From Blautia sp. SC05B48 (GTDB lineage: Bacteria > Bacillota > Clostridia > Lachnospirales > Lachnospiraceae), in assembly GCF_005848555.1 (NCBI RefSeq), contig NZ_CP040518.1, positions 3,425,501 to 3,489,500 of the forward strand: a stretch of 64,000 nucleotides of DNA, read 5' to 3'. The notes under the pieces are model-generated. The model saw only the letters and a program-made list of their open reading frames with translations. It had not been told where the DNA came from and did no database searches. The translations under genes and the position numbers were made by a program. Of the stretch, positions 51,459 to 59,396 are shown in pieces (position 1 is the first letter of the stretch; every line of letters begins with the position of its first letter).

Positions 51459-52745
51459 TCAGAATCTGGTATGCCGGTTCACATATTTTGCTTTATATTT
51501 TGAGTACACAATGGTCTGGTCCTTATAAAGGCCATAATACCCCGATGCCGCATAGCTGATAGATACTGCGATCAGATAGAAGGATACTCCTTTAAATCCA
51601 AACATTTCAAAAGCAATCAGGATCGAAGTGATCGGACAGTTGGTCACACCGCAGAAAACTGCTGCCATTCCGCAGGCTGCACAGATTGACGGAGAAATTC
51701 CCATGAGATTACCCATCACACAGCCAAAGGTGGCTCCGATGCAGAAAGAAGGTACGATCTCTCCCCCACGGAATCCTGCACGCATAGTCAGTGCAGTAAG
51801 CACCATTTTCCAGAAAAAGGCGAAAGTACCCGCCTGTCCGTTTTCCACCGCTTTTTCAATAAGCTCCGCACCAGCGCCCATATATTCATCTGTTCTCAGA
51901 ATAAAGGTGACAACAATGACCAGGCAGGCACCCACTGCAACCCTGACATATTTATTCTTAAACCATCTGCCATAAAGTCCTGCTGCACCATTCAGGGCAA
52001 TACAGAACATAATGCTGACAACTGCACAGCCCAGAGCGATCACTCCCATTTTCAGGCCAGTTTCCACAGTCAGTGCCGGAATATCTGTCACATGAAAACT
52101 TTCCGGCGTGACTCCCATTCCGGCTGCAAATCCGGAAGCGACCAGTGACGCGATCATACATGGCATCAGTGCCGCATAGTACATCACTCCCACACTAACC
52201 ACTTCCAGCGCAAAAACTGCCGCTGCCATCGGTGTTCCAAACAATGCGGAAAACGCCGCGCTCATGCCGCACATGACAATTACATGACGGTCCTCCTCGT
52301 CCAGATGGATCCATCTTCCAAGCTGGTTGGCAATACTTCCTCCAAGCTGGATCGCTGCTCCCTCACGTCCCGCAGAACCACCGGTAAGATGAGTCAGTGC
52401 CGTTGTGATAAAGATCAGTGGTGCAGAAAGGATCGGCACATTATCTCTGGAACGCACGGTAGAAAGAACCTGATTGGTCCCTCCATCCTCTTTTCCAAGC
52501 TTCTCATACAAAAATACAATGACAAGGCCGGATAACGGAAGCAAAAGAAAAATCCATTCATGAGCCTTCCGGTAACCGGTTACTGCCTTCAACGTAAAAG
52601 AAAACAGTGTGCTGGCAGCTCCTACGATACATCCTGTAATGACAGCAAGAACCAGCCACTTGATCAGATTTGACATATCCCGGCTGATTCTTGCACTGTA
52701 ATAATATAAATGTTCCTTTAATCTTTTGTTATGATCTATCCCCAT
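51459..52745 (-). CDS. CLC-family anion transporter
   Basis: 428 residues, multi-pass membrane protein without the cytoplasmic CBS domains. Selectivity region GGSAGREGAAIQLGG keeps the gating glutamate of proton-coupled antiporters, but the usual GREGP is GREGA (fluoride-type CLCs often have GREGT). FRGGEIVPSFCIGATFG is the second signature. Transports chloride or fluoride against protons. No fluoride riboswitch was seen upstream. AAGGGAAAG precedes the start. Confidence 0.87.
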   Translation of the reverse strand: MGIDHNKRLKEHLYYYSARISRDMSNLIKWLVLAVITGCIVGAASTLFSFTLKAVTGYRKAHEWIFLLLPLSGLVIVFLYEKLGKEDGGTNQVLSTVRSRDNVPILSAPLIFITTALTHLTGGSAGREGAAIQLGGSIANQLGRWIHLDEEDRHVIVMCGMSAAFSALFGTPMAAAVFALEVVSVGVMYYAALMPCMIASLVASGFAAGMGVTPESFHVTDIPALTVETGLKMGVIALGCAVVSIMFCIALNGAAGLYGRWFKNKYVRVAVGACLVIVVTFILRTDEYMGAGAELIEKAVENGQAGTFAFFWKMVLTALTMRAGFRGGEIVPSFCIGATFGCVMGNLMGISPSICAACGMAAVFCGVTNCPITSILIAFEMFGFKGVSFYLIAVSISYAASGYYGLYKDQTIVYSKYKAKYVNRHTRF

Positions 52746-52823
52746 GTTCTTTCCCTTCTTTTCTTTACTGTCTGCATTATACTACATTTTTCCTCTCAGT
52801 AAAAGCAGGAAGAGAAAGCCCTG

Positions 52824-53480
52824 TTATTTTTTCTTCCGGGAAATATGCCTGTGTATCAGGATCGAGAATACACTGATCATCACAAGAAGCACTGCGGAGA
52901 GCCAGAATGCCGGAGACTTCGGATTTTTGATATTTGCTCCAAATATTGTAGCGAGAATAACTCCCGGCAGCGTTCCAAGCATGCCACCTGCCATATAGGT
53001 TTCAAATGGGATCTTTTCAGCTCCGAGAAACAGACTCACAGCATCTCCCGGTAAAAAGTTCAATGTCCGCATAAAAAATGAAATATACAGGGAATTTCCG
53101 TTCTGGTAATCTACTACTGTTCTCAGCTTCGGATATTTAGCTGTAAGACTTTCCACCATGGATGCACCTGAGAAGCGTCCCATCCAATATGGAAGTGCCA
53201 ATGTGACTGCTCTTCCCAGAAAGTTCACCAGAAGTGCTGTTCCTGTAGAAAACAGATGCCCTACAGCAAGCTGCAGGATCGCAATTGGAAATATAAAAGA
53301 AATACTTTTCACTGCATAAAGCCCAAGCATAAGTAATGCAGCCTTAACAGGTTCCTCCGGTGTATAGCTTAAGATCCTTCTCACAGACAGATCCTCTCTA
53401 TAACGGATACAGAAAAGGAGAAATACAAGAAAGAGCACCACCGGCAGATATTTTCTGATGTTATCAATCATTTTTTTCAT
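52824..53480 (-). CDS. TVP38/TMEM64 family (VTT-domain) membrane protein
   Basis: 218 residues, about six membrane segments. The VTT pattern FLGRAVTLALPYWMGRFSG and LNFLPGDAVSLFLGAEKIPFETYMAGGMLGTLPG is clear. Relatives act in lipid scrambling or lipid-carrier recycling. Lies between the CLC gene and the terminator of the radical SAM gene; AGGGA precedes the ATG. Confidence 0.88.
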   Translation of the reverse strand: MKKMIDNIRKYLPVVLFLVFLLFCIRYREDLSVRRILSYTPEEPVKAALLMLGLYAVKSISFIFPIAILQLAVGHLFSTGTALLVNFLGRAVTLALPYWMGRFSGASMVESLTAKYPKLRTVVDYQNGNSLYISFFMRTLNFLPGDAVSLFLGAEKIPFETYMAGGMLGTLPGVILATIFGANIKNPKSPAFWLSAVLLVMISVFSILIHRHISRKKK

Positions 53481-53500
53481 GGTCTGATCCCTCCGTTTTC

Positions 53501-53543
53501 AAAAAAAGAGCACCGGCACCTGTTTCCGGTACCGTGCTCTTTC
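53501..53543 (-). terminator. Terminator of the radical SAM gene
   Basis: Minus strand AAAGAGCACGGTACCGG pairs with CCGGTGCTCTTT and runs into Ts. Confidence 0.85.
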
Positions 53544-53571
53544 ATAAGTTCTGCTTTTTTAAGTTTCAGGA

Positions 53572-54933
53572 TCAGCAGCCTTTCTTCGCTGCCTTTCTCT
53601 CCTGGTCTTCCTTCCACATTTCCTCTGCTACCGGCTTCCAGTTTTCAGCATACCGGTCACATTTCGCACAGAGATGCTCCGCACTCTCCGGTGACTGAAG
53701 ATCTGTGGAATGTGCTCCGGATTTTTCTACCATTTCTCTCAGCTTCTGCGGATTTTCAAGCATCGGGCATGGACGGTACATATTGTCATTAAACGGCTGT
53801 CCGTCATGATATGCCATCATCATCGGAGACTGCAGTGCTTCCAGAAGTGTTTTTTCGCGGATATTGGAATCAGAATAATGGATAAACACACATGGATCGA
53901 TATCGCCGTTTGCATTGATATGCAGATAGCGACGGCCGCCTGCAATACATCCTCCCACAAACTCTGCATCATTCTGGAAATCCATGGCAAACAACGGCTT
54001 TGTTGCACGGTATCTACGGATACGCTCATAAGTTTCTCTTCTCTGTTCAGGTGTTGGGAGCAGCTCCGGTGCAGCATCATTTCCAACCGGCATGTAATGG
54101 AAATACCAGATAAAGTACGCTCCAAGATCGATCAGGCTGTCATAAAACTCCTCAGATGTAATGGATGCAAAATTCGCACTTGTGTAACATGCGGAGATAC
54201 CAAAAACAAGCTTCTTTTCTCTGAGGAGATTAATTGCCCTGATAACCTTCTGGTATACACCATTTCCTCTTCTGCCATCTGTTGCAGTCTCAAATCCTTC
54301 CAGTGAAATCGCAGGAACAAAGTTTCCTACCCGAAGCATATCATTTGCAAAATCCTCATCGATCAGTGTTGCATTTGTGAAAGAAAGGAAGATACAGTCA
54401 TTATGCTTCTCGCAAAGACGGATCAGATCTTTTTTTCTTACAAGAGGTTCTCCTCCTGTATAAATATACATATAAACACCAAGCTCTTTACCCTGGCGGA
54501 TAATATCATCGATCTCATCATAAGTGAGGTTCAGCTTGTTTCCATACTCTGCTGCCCAGCATCCTGTACAGTGCAGATTACAGGCACTTGTAGGATCAAG
54601 AAGGATCGCCCACGGAATATTACAGCCATATTTTTTACGGCATTCATCCTGTCTCGGCCAGCCTGCAAGGTTTGCATTGATAAAGAAGTTTGCAGCCAGA
54701 GTTTTCATAACATGTGGATCAATATCAGTTACCAATCTATGAATAAATGGATAATACGGATGTTCCGGATTGGAAATGGCTTCGCGGATCATCGCTCTCT
54801 GTGTAGGAAATCCACCACCGGAAAATTTATCTGCCCAGTCCATGATCTTGATAAAATTCTTATCCGGATCTTTGTAAACATAGTTGAATGCCTGTTCAAG
54901 TCCGAATTTCTTAAGTGTATTCATTGCGCTCAT
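53572..54933 (-). CDS. Radical SAM protein with SPASM-like C-terminus, substrate unknown
   Basis: 453 residues. An N-terminal helical region (1-105) precedes the radical SAM barrel with C118, C122 and C125 (SACNLHCTGCWAAEYG) and YTGGEPLVRK. The C-terminal part has further cysteines (GGCIAGG, DPCVFI, RPCPML, HLCAKCDRY, final KKGC) typical of SPASM auxiliary clusters. The family is widespread in Clostridia but its reaction is not known to me; peptide modification and lipid-chain chemistry are both possible. AAGGAGAG precedes the start. A 348-nt upstream gap holds palindromes and a short Cys-rich reading frame. Confidence 0.82.
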   Translation of the reverse strand: MSAMNTLKKFGLEQAFNYVYKDPDKNFIKIMDWADKFSGGGFPTQRAMIREAISNPEHPYYPFIHRLVTDIDPHVMKTLAANFFINANLAGWPRQDECRKKYGCNIPWAILLDPTSACNLHCTGCWAAEYGNKLNLTYDEIDDIIRQGKELGVYMYIYTGGEPLVRKKDLIRLCEKHNDCIFLSFTNATLIDEDFANDMLRVGNFVPAISLEGFETATDGRRGNGVYQKVIRAINLLREKKLVFGISACYTSANFASITSEEFYDSLIDLGAYFIWYFHYMPVGNDAAPELLPTPEQRRETYERIRRYRATKPLFAMDFQNDAEFVGGCIAGGRRYLHINANGDIDPCVFIHYSDSNIREKTLLEALQSPMMMAYHDGQPFNDNMYRPCPMLENPQKLREMVEKSGAHSTDLQSPESAEHLCAKCDRYAENWKPVAEEMWKEDQERKAAKKGC

Positions 54934-54994
54934 ACTATCTCTCTCCTTATTTCTCTCAATATGTAGATATGCAGATACAGCTAAACGGACATCC

Positions 54995-55078
54995 TCATTC
55001 CGTCACACTGCATTTTGAGCAGCAAAGCCATCTCTCGGTCTTTGCCTGACTCATGGTGTTACTGTACGTTTTTTTCAT
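54995..55078 (-). other. Short Cys-containing reading frame before the radical SAM gene, doubtful gene
   Basis: ATG at 55078 opens 27 codons, ending ERWLCCSKCSVTE, 61 nt before the radical SAM start. No ribosome binding site is seen. The same bases fold into hairpins (CAGGCAAAG/CTTTGCTG and ACGGA/TCCGT), so a structured leader RNA is an equal explanation. Confidence 0.2.
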
Positions 55079-55117
55079 TTGAATAACAATAGACAATATA
55101 ATTGGTATGACCAAAAA

Positions 55118-55181
55118 TTAGGCAAATCTGTTAAAATGCCTAAATATTATTAACATCTTCGCTAAATAACATTTGTTATTT
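55118..55181. promoter_or_regulatory. Two inverted repeats in the radical SAM promoter region
   Basis: TTAGGCA-N12-TGCCTAA (55118-55143) and the perfect palindrome AAATAACA-TT-TGTTATTT (55164-55181). Candidate operators for an unidentified regulator; on the minus strand a TTGCCT overlaps the first repeat. Confidence 0.5.
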
Positions 55182-55218
55182 TTGTGCATACTTACTGTTT
55201 TCATGATGTTTCTCCACA

Positions 55219-55272
55219 AAAAAACACCCTGGCAAAGGCAGAAAAAATATTCCGCCCTGCTTCGGGTGTTTT
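55219..55272 (-). terminator. Terminator of leuS
   Basis: AACACCC and GGGTGTT close a hairpin with partial inner pairing, followed by Ts on the minus strand. Confidence 0.75.
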
Positions 55273-55281
55273 TAATATATC

Positions 55282-57702
55282 TTATTTCTTTACTACGATA
55301 TTGATGATCTTCTTCGGTACATAGATCTCTTTGATGATATTTCCGGAGATCTTATCTGCAACTGCCTTCTTTCCTTCGGCAATCGCATCTTCTTTGGATA
55401 TCTCTGCCGGAATACTGATAACAGCCTTGGTCTTGCCGTTGATCTGAACCGGAACCTCGATCTCATCATCCTTCATAAGCTCCTCATCGTGAGCCGGCCA
55501 CTGTGCATGGAAAATGGAATCCTCATGACCAAGCTTCTCCCAGATCTCCTCTGCAATATGAGGAACAAATGGCGCAAGAAGAATGGTAACTGTCTCGATG
55601 GTTTCTTTGTCAACAGCACCGTCATTCTGCTTTGCGATAGCGATCAGCTTGTTTGTGTATTCCATAAATCCGGACACTACAGTATTCAGGCTGAATGCTT
55701 CAAGTCTGCTGGTGATATCATACACCATCTTATGACGAGTCTTCTCCATCTCCTTGGTAGCCGGGATATCTTTCTCAATGCTGTCAAGAGCCAGTGTCCA
55801 GAAACGTTTCAGGAATCTGGATACACCATCGATTCCTCTGTCATCCCATTCTGCATCCAGTTCCGGCGGTCCTACGAACAGCTCATACATACGTAAGGAA
55901 TCACATCCGTAATCATTTACAAGATCATCCGGTGAAATAACATTTCCTTTGGATTTGCTCATCTTGATTCCGTTTTTGCCTGTGATCATACCCTGGTTGA
56001 ACAGCTTAACAAACGGCTCATCGAAATCAATAGCTCCGATATCATACAGGAACTTGGTGTAGAATCTGGAGTACAGAAGATGAAGAACAGCATGCTCTAC
56101 ACCACCGATATACATATCTACCGGCAGATATTTATCAGCTTTCTCTTTGGAAACCAGTTCTTTATTATTCTTACTATCTACATAACGGAGGAAATACCAG
56201 GAAGATCCTGCCCACTGAGGCATGGTGTTTGTCTCACGTTTTGCAGGAGCACCACAGCACGGGCATGTGGTATTTACCCACTCGTCAATAGCTGCAAGCG
56301 GTGACTCTCCGGTTCCTGTCGGCTGGTAGCTTTCTACCTCCGGAAGTCTTAACGGAAGCTGATCCTCCGGTACCGGTACCGCACCGCATTTCGGGCAGTG
56401 TACGATCGGGATCGGCTCACCCCAGTAACGCTGACGGGAGAATACCCAGTCTCTCAGTTTATAGTTGACAGTCTTACGTCCAATACCCAGCTTCTCGATG
56501 ATATGCGGTGCTTCCTTCTTCAGTACGGAAGATTCCATTCCGTTCCACTCACCGGAGTTGATCATGGTTCCGGAAGCCTCTGTGTAAGCTTCTGTCATAT
56601 TCTGAATTTCTTTACCGTCTTTTGCGATAACCTGGATGATCGGAATATCGAATTTCTTTGCGAACTCAAAGTCACGGTCATCATGAGCAGGTACACACAT
56701 GATAGCACCTGTACCATAATCTGCCAGAACATAGTCGGAAAGCCAGATCGGAAGCTTTTCGCCATTCAGCGGATTGATCGCATAAGTACCTGTGAACACA
56801 CCGGTCTTCTCTTTATCCTGAAGACGGTCTACATTGGATTTCATGGAAGCATCAAAGATATATTTCTCTACAGCCTCTCTTGTCTCGTCTGTTGCAAGAG
56901 ACTTTGCAAGAGCATGCTCCGGTGCAAGTACCATGAATGTTGCTCCATGAAGAGTATCCGGTCTTGTTGTATAGACCGTGATCTTCTCTTCTCTTCCCTC
57001 AACCGGGAAATCGACCTCTGCGCCGTAGGATTTGCCGATCCAGTCTGTCTGCATCTTTTTAACCTTCTCCGGCCAGTCCAGTTTATCCAGATCACTTAAA
57101 AGTCTGTCTGCATATTTTGTGATGCGGAGCATCCACTGACGGAGGTTCTTTTTGGTAACCGAAGTACCACAACGCTCGCAGCATCCGTTTACAACCTCTT
57201 CATTTGCAAGACCTGTCTTACAGGAAGGGCACCAGTTGATCGGGAACTCCTTCTCATATGCAAGACCTTCTTTGAACATTTTTACAAAGATCCACTGTGT
57301 CCATTTATAGAATTCCGGATCTGTTGTGTTAACCTCCATATCCCAGTCATAGATTGCTGCGATATCGTTGATCTGACGTTTGATATTTTTGATGTTTGCT
57401 GCTGTAGATACTGCCGGATGAACACCCATCTTGATAGCATAGTTCTCAGCCGGGAGACCAAAAGCGTCCCATCCCATCGGGTGGATCAGGTAATAACCCT
57501 GGAGCATTTTATAGCGGCTCCATACATCAGAGATCACATAGCCTCTCCAATGTCCTACATGAAGACCGTTTCCGGACGGATACGGGAACATATCCAGACA
57601 GTAGTATTTCGGTTTCTTGCCATCATTGACATTTACCGGCTTTTTCTCCCAGTTTGTGCGCCATTTCGCTTCGATGGCTCTATGGTTATAAGGTGCAGCC
57701 AT
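55282..57702 (-). CDS. leuS: Leucyl-tRNA synthetase
   Basis: 806 residues, class I. HIGH-type YPSGNGLHVGHWRGYV near residue 41, zinc-like CxxC pairs (WCPSCKTG, CCERCG), editing domain (about 225-420, TTRPDTLHGATF) and KMSKSKGNV. Charges tRNA-Leu. A direct TTGACA-17-TAAAAT promoter leads to a short leader without T-box structure, unusual only in that many Firmicute synthetase genes have one. Single gene. Confidence 0.97.
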   Translation of the reverse strand: MAAPYNHRAIEAKWRTNWEKKPVNVNDGKKPKYYCLDMFPYPSGNGLHVGHWRGYVISDVWSRYKMLQGYYLIHPMGWDAFGLPAENYAIKMGVHPAVSTAANIKNIKRQINDIAAIYDWDMEVNTTDPEFYKWTQWIFVKMFKEGLAYEKEFPINWCPSCKTGLANEEVVNGCCERCGTSVTKKNLRQWMLRITKYADRLLSDLDKLDWPEKVKKMQTDWIGKSYGAEVDFPVEGREEKITVYTTRPDTLHGATFMVLAPEHALAKSLATDETREAVEKYIFDASMKSNVDRLQDKEKTGVFTGTYAINPLNGEKLPIWLSDYVLADYGTGAIMCVPAHDDRDFEFAKKFDIPIIQVIAKDGKEIQNMTEAYTEASGTMINSGEWNGMESSVLKKEAPHIIEKLGIGRKTVNYKLRDWVFSRQRYWGEPIPIVHCPKCGAVPVPEDQLPLRLPEVESYQPTGTGESPLAAIDEWVNTTCPCCGAPAKRETNTMPQWAGSSWYFLRYVDSKNNKELVSKEKADKYLPVDMYIGGVEHAVLHLLYSRFYTKFLYDIGAIDFDEPFVKLFNQGMITGKNGIKMSKSKGNVISPDDLVNDYGCDSLRMYELFVGPPELDAEWDDRGIDGVSRFLKRFWTLALDSIEKDIPATKEMEKTRHKMVYDITSRLEAFSLNTVVSGFMEYTNKLIAIAKQNDGAVDKETIETVTILLAPFVPHIAEEIWEKLGHEDSIFHAQWPAHDEELMKDDEIEVPVQINGKTKAVISIPAEISKEDAIAEGKKAVADKISGNIIKEIYVPKKIINIVVKK

Positions 57703-57766
57703 TTTTTTATTCCTCCTGACAAATTACTCAGTATTAATACTTTAATGCTTTCACACACTGCTATTA

Positions 57767-57795
57767 ATTTTAACTACTTATGATGTATTTGTCAA
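57767..57795 (-). promoter_or_regulatory. Promoter of leuS
   Basis: Minus strand TTGACA (57790-57795), 17 nt, TAAAAT (57767-57772). Confidence 0.8.
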
Positions 57796-57862
57796 ACAAA
57801 AATCCAAAAACAGCCCTTTTCCATCAAAATATACATGAACCTGCAATCCTGGCCTGGTTTAG

Positions 57863-57891
57863 TTGACGCTTCTTTTTTCACATGATATAAT
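57863..57891 (+). promoter_or_regulatory. Promoter of the dicarboxylate symporter gene
   Basis: TTGACG (57863-57868), 17 nt, TATAAT (57886-57891). Confidence 0.85.
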
Positions 57892-57950
57892 TTCCTGCAT
57901 GTATTTTCCTATATTATACATACATATTTATCTTAGGAGGGAACGCATAA

Positions 57951-59180
57951 ATGAAATCTTTTTATTCCTGGTACCGGAAGCATATTACCGGTGCGATCTT
58001 TACAGGACTGATCCTGGGTATTCTCACAGGGCTTTTCCTGGCCGGACGGTTTGAACCTGTCCTCACTGTGACCAGTCTGATCGGAAGTATCTACATGAAC
58101 GCCCTGAACATGATGATCTTTCCCATGGTCTTCTGTTCCATTGTCATTGGGATCTGTTCCATCGGAAACGCACGTACTACCGGCAAGATCACTGCAGCAT
58201 CCATGATCTATTTTCTCTGCACAACGGCACTTGCCAGCCTGTGCGGACTGATCATCCCGAGACTGATCCATCTCGGAGAGGGAGTCAAATTTGAGATGGC
58301 AACGGCAGACATCCAGGCTACAGAAATGAGCAGTATCCTTGATACCCTGAAAAACCTGATCCCTTCCAACCCAATCGCCGCATTTGCTGACGGAAACATG
58401 CTCCAGGTTCTGGTGTTTGCCCTGATCATCGGTTTCACACTGATCGCAGTCGGTGAAAAAGGAACTCCATTCCTGAATCTGATTGATTCCGTCAATGAAG
58501 TATGCCTGAAGATCATCACAACCATCATGTACTTTACACCCATCGGTGTTTTCTGTACCATCGTACCGGTTGTGGAAGCCAACGGAACTGAAACGATCAT
58601 TTCCCTTGCAACACAGCTTGTTATTCTGTATGTGGCATTCTTTGGCTTCGCTATTGTAGTGTACGGTCTCTCTGTAAAGCTGATCGGCAAACAGAGTCCG
58701 CTGAGATTCCTGAAAGCGATCCTGCCGGCAGCACTGAACGCCTTCGGAACCTGCTCAAGCTCCGCAACCATTCCATTAAGCAAGCAGTGTATGGAAGAAG
58801 AAATGGGCGTATCCAACCAGATCACCAGCATCGCCATTCCTCTTGGTGCTACCGTTAATATGGATGCTGTATCTATCCTGATGTCCTTTATGATCATGTT
58901 CTTTGCAAACGCCTGCGGGATCCATGTAAGTATTCCTCTTATGATCATTATCCTTCTTGCAAACGTACTGCTTTCCGTTGGTACTCCAGGTGTTCCCGGT
59001 GGCGCTATCGCATCTTTCGCAGCACTGGCAACTATGGCCGGACTTCCTGCCGGAGTTCTTGGTGTTTATATCAGCATCAATACCCTCTGTGATATGGGCG
59101 CCACCTGCGTCAATGTTATCGGTGACATGGCATGCTGCTCTGTACTGAAAAATGTTATCAAGATTGAGGAAGAAGCATAA
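57951..59180 (+). CDS. Dicarboxylate/amino acid:cation symporter (DAACS family)
   Basis: 409 residues, eight membrane helices and two hairpin loops. The serine-rich motif GTCSSSATIPLSKQC, the GATVNMDAVS region (NMDGT-like) and TPGVPGGAIASFAAL are visible. Takes up glutamate, aspartate, C4-dicarboxylates or small neutral amino acids with sodium or protons. GGAGGG precedes the ATG. Single gene. Confidence 0.93.
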   Translation: MKSFYSWYRKHITGAIFTGLILGILTGLFLAGRFEPVLTVTSLIGSIYMNALNMMIFPMVFCSIVIGICSIGNARTTGKITAASMIYFLCTTALASLCGLIIPRLIHLGEGVKFEMATADIQATEMSSILDTLKNLIPSNPIAAFADGNMLQVLVFALIIGFTLIAVGEKGTPFLNLIDSVNEVCLKIITTIMYFTPIGVFCTIVPVVEANGTETIISLATQLVILYVAFFGFAIVVYGLSVKLIGKQSPLRFLKAILPAALNAFGTCSSSATIPLSKQCMEEEMGVSNQITSIAIPLGATVNMDAVSILMSFMIMFFANACGIHVSIPLMIIILLANVLLSVGTPGVPGGAIASFAALATMAGLPAGVLGVYISINTLCDMGATCVNVIGDMACCSVLKNVIKIEEEA

Positions 59181-59220
59181 ACAGATTTTTCTGAAGTGTT
59201 ATTTAAACAGAACGCAAATT

Positions 59221-59248
59221 ACTTTACATAAGATATTTTATGTAAAGT
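59221..59248. repeat. Fully symmetric dif-like palindrome
   Basis: Left arm ACTTTACATAA, centre GATATT, right arm TTATGTAAAGT; arms are exact complements and the palindrome extends two bases further each side (59219-59250). The right arm is identical to that at 7382-7392. Between convergent genes, next to a separate normal terminator. Confidence 0.5.
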
Positions 59249-59254
59249 AACAGC

Positions 59255-59310
59255 AGAAAAGCCGTAAGATATATGTTTAAGAAACTTTCACATATACTTA
59301 CGGCTTTTCT
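59255..59310. terminator. Terminator between the symporter and GH31 genes
   Basis: AGAAAAGCCGTAAG pairs with CTTACGGCTTTTCT (59297-59310), with further ATATGT/ACATAT pairing inside. T-rich flank on the plus side. Confidence 0.85.
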
Positions 59311-59396
59311 GTTTATCAACTGTTCACATCCTGTATTCTTTATAATGTCTAACGTAAATGATGTAACACAGAAATTTATATTTCATTTTGCTGACT

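Noticed and set aside
52746-52823. Fluoride riboswitch before the CLC gene
   Set aside because: The interval is 78 nt and lacks the conserved pseudoknot sequence of that class.
57703-57800. T-box leader before leuS
   Set aside because: The promoter lies only about 65 nt before the start codon and no T-box core sequence (TGG-containing) or terminator/antiterminator is present.
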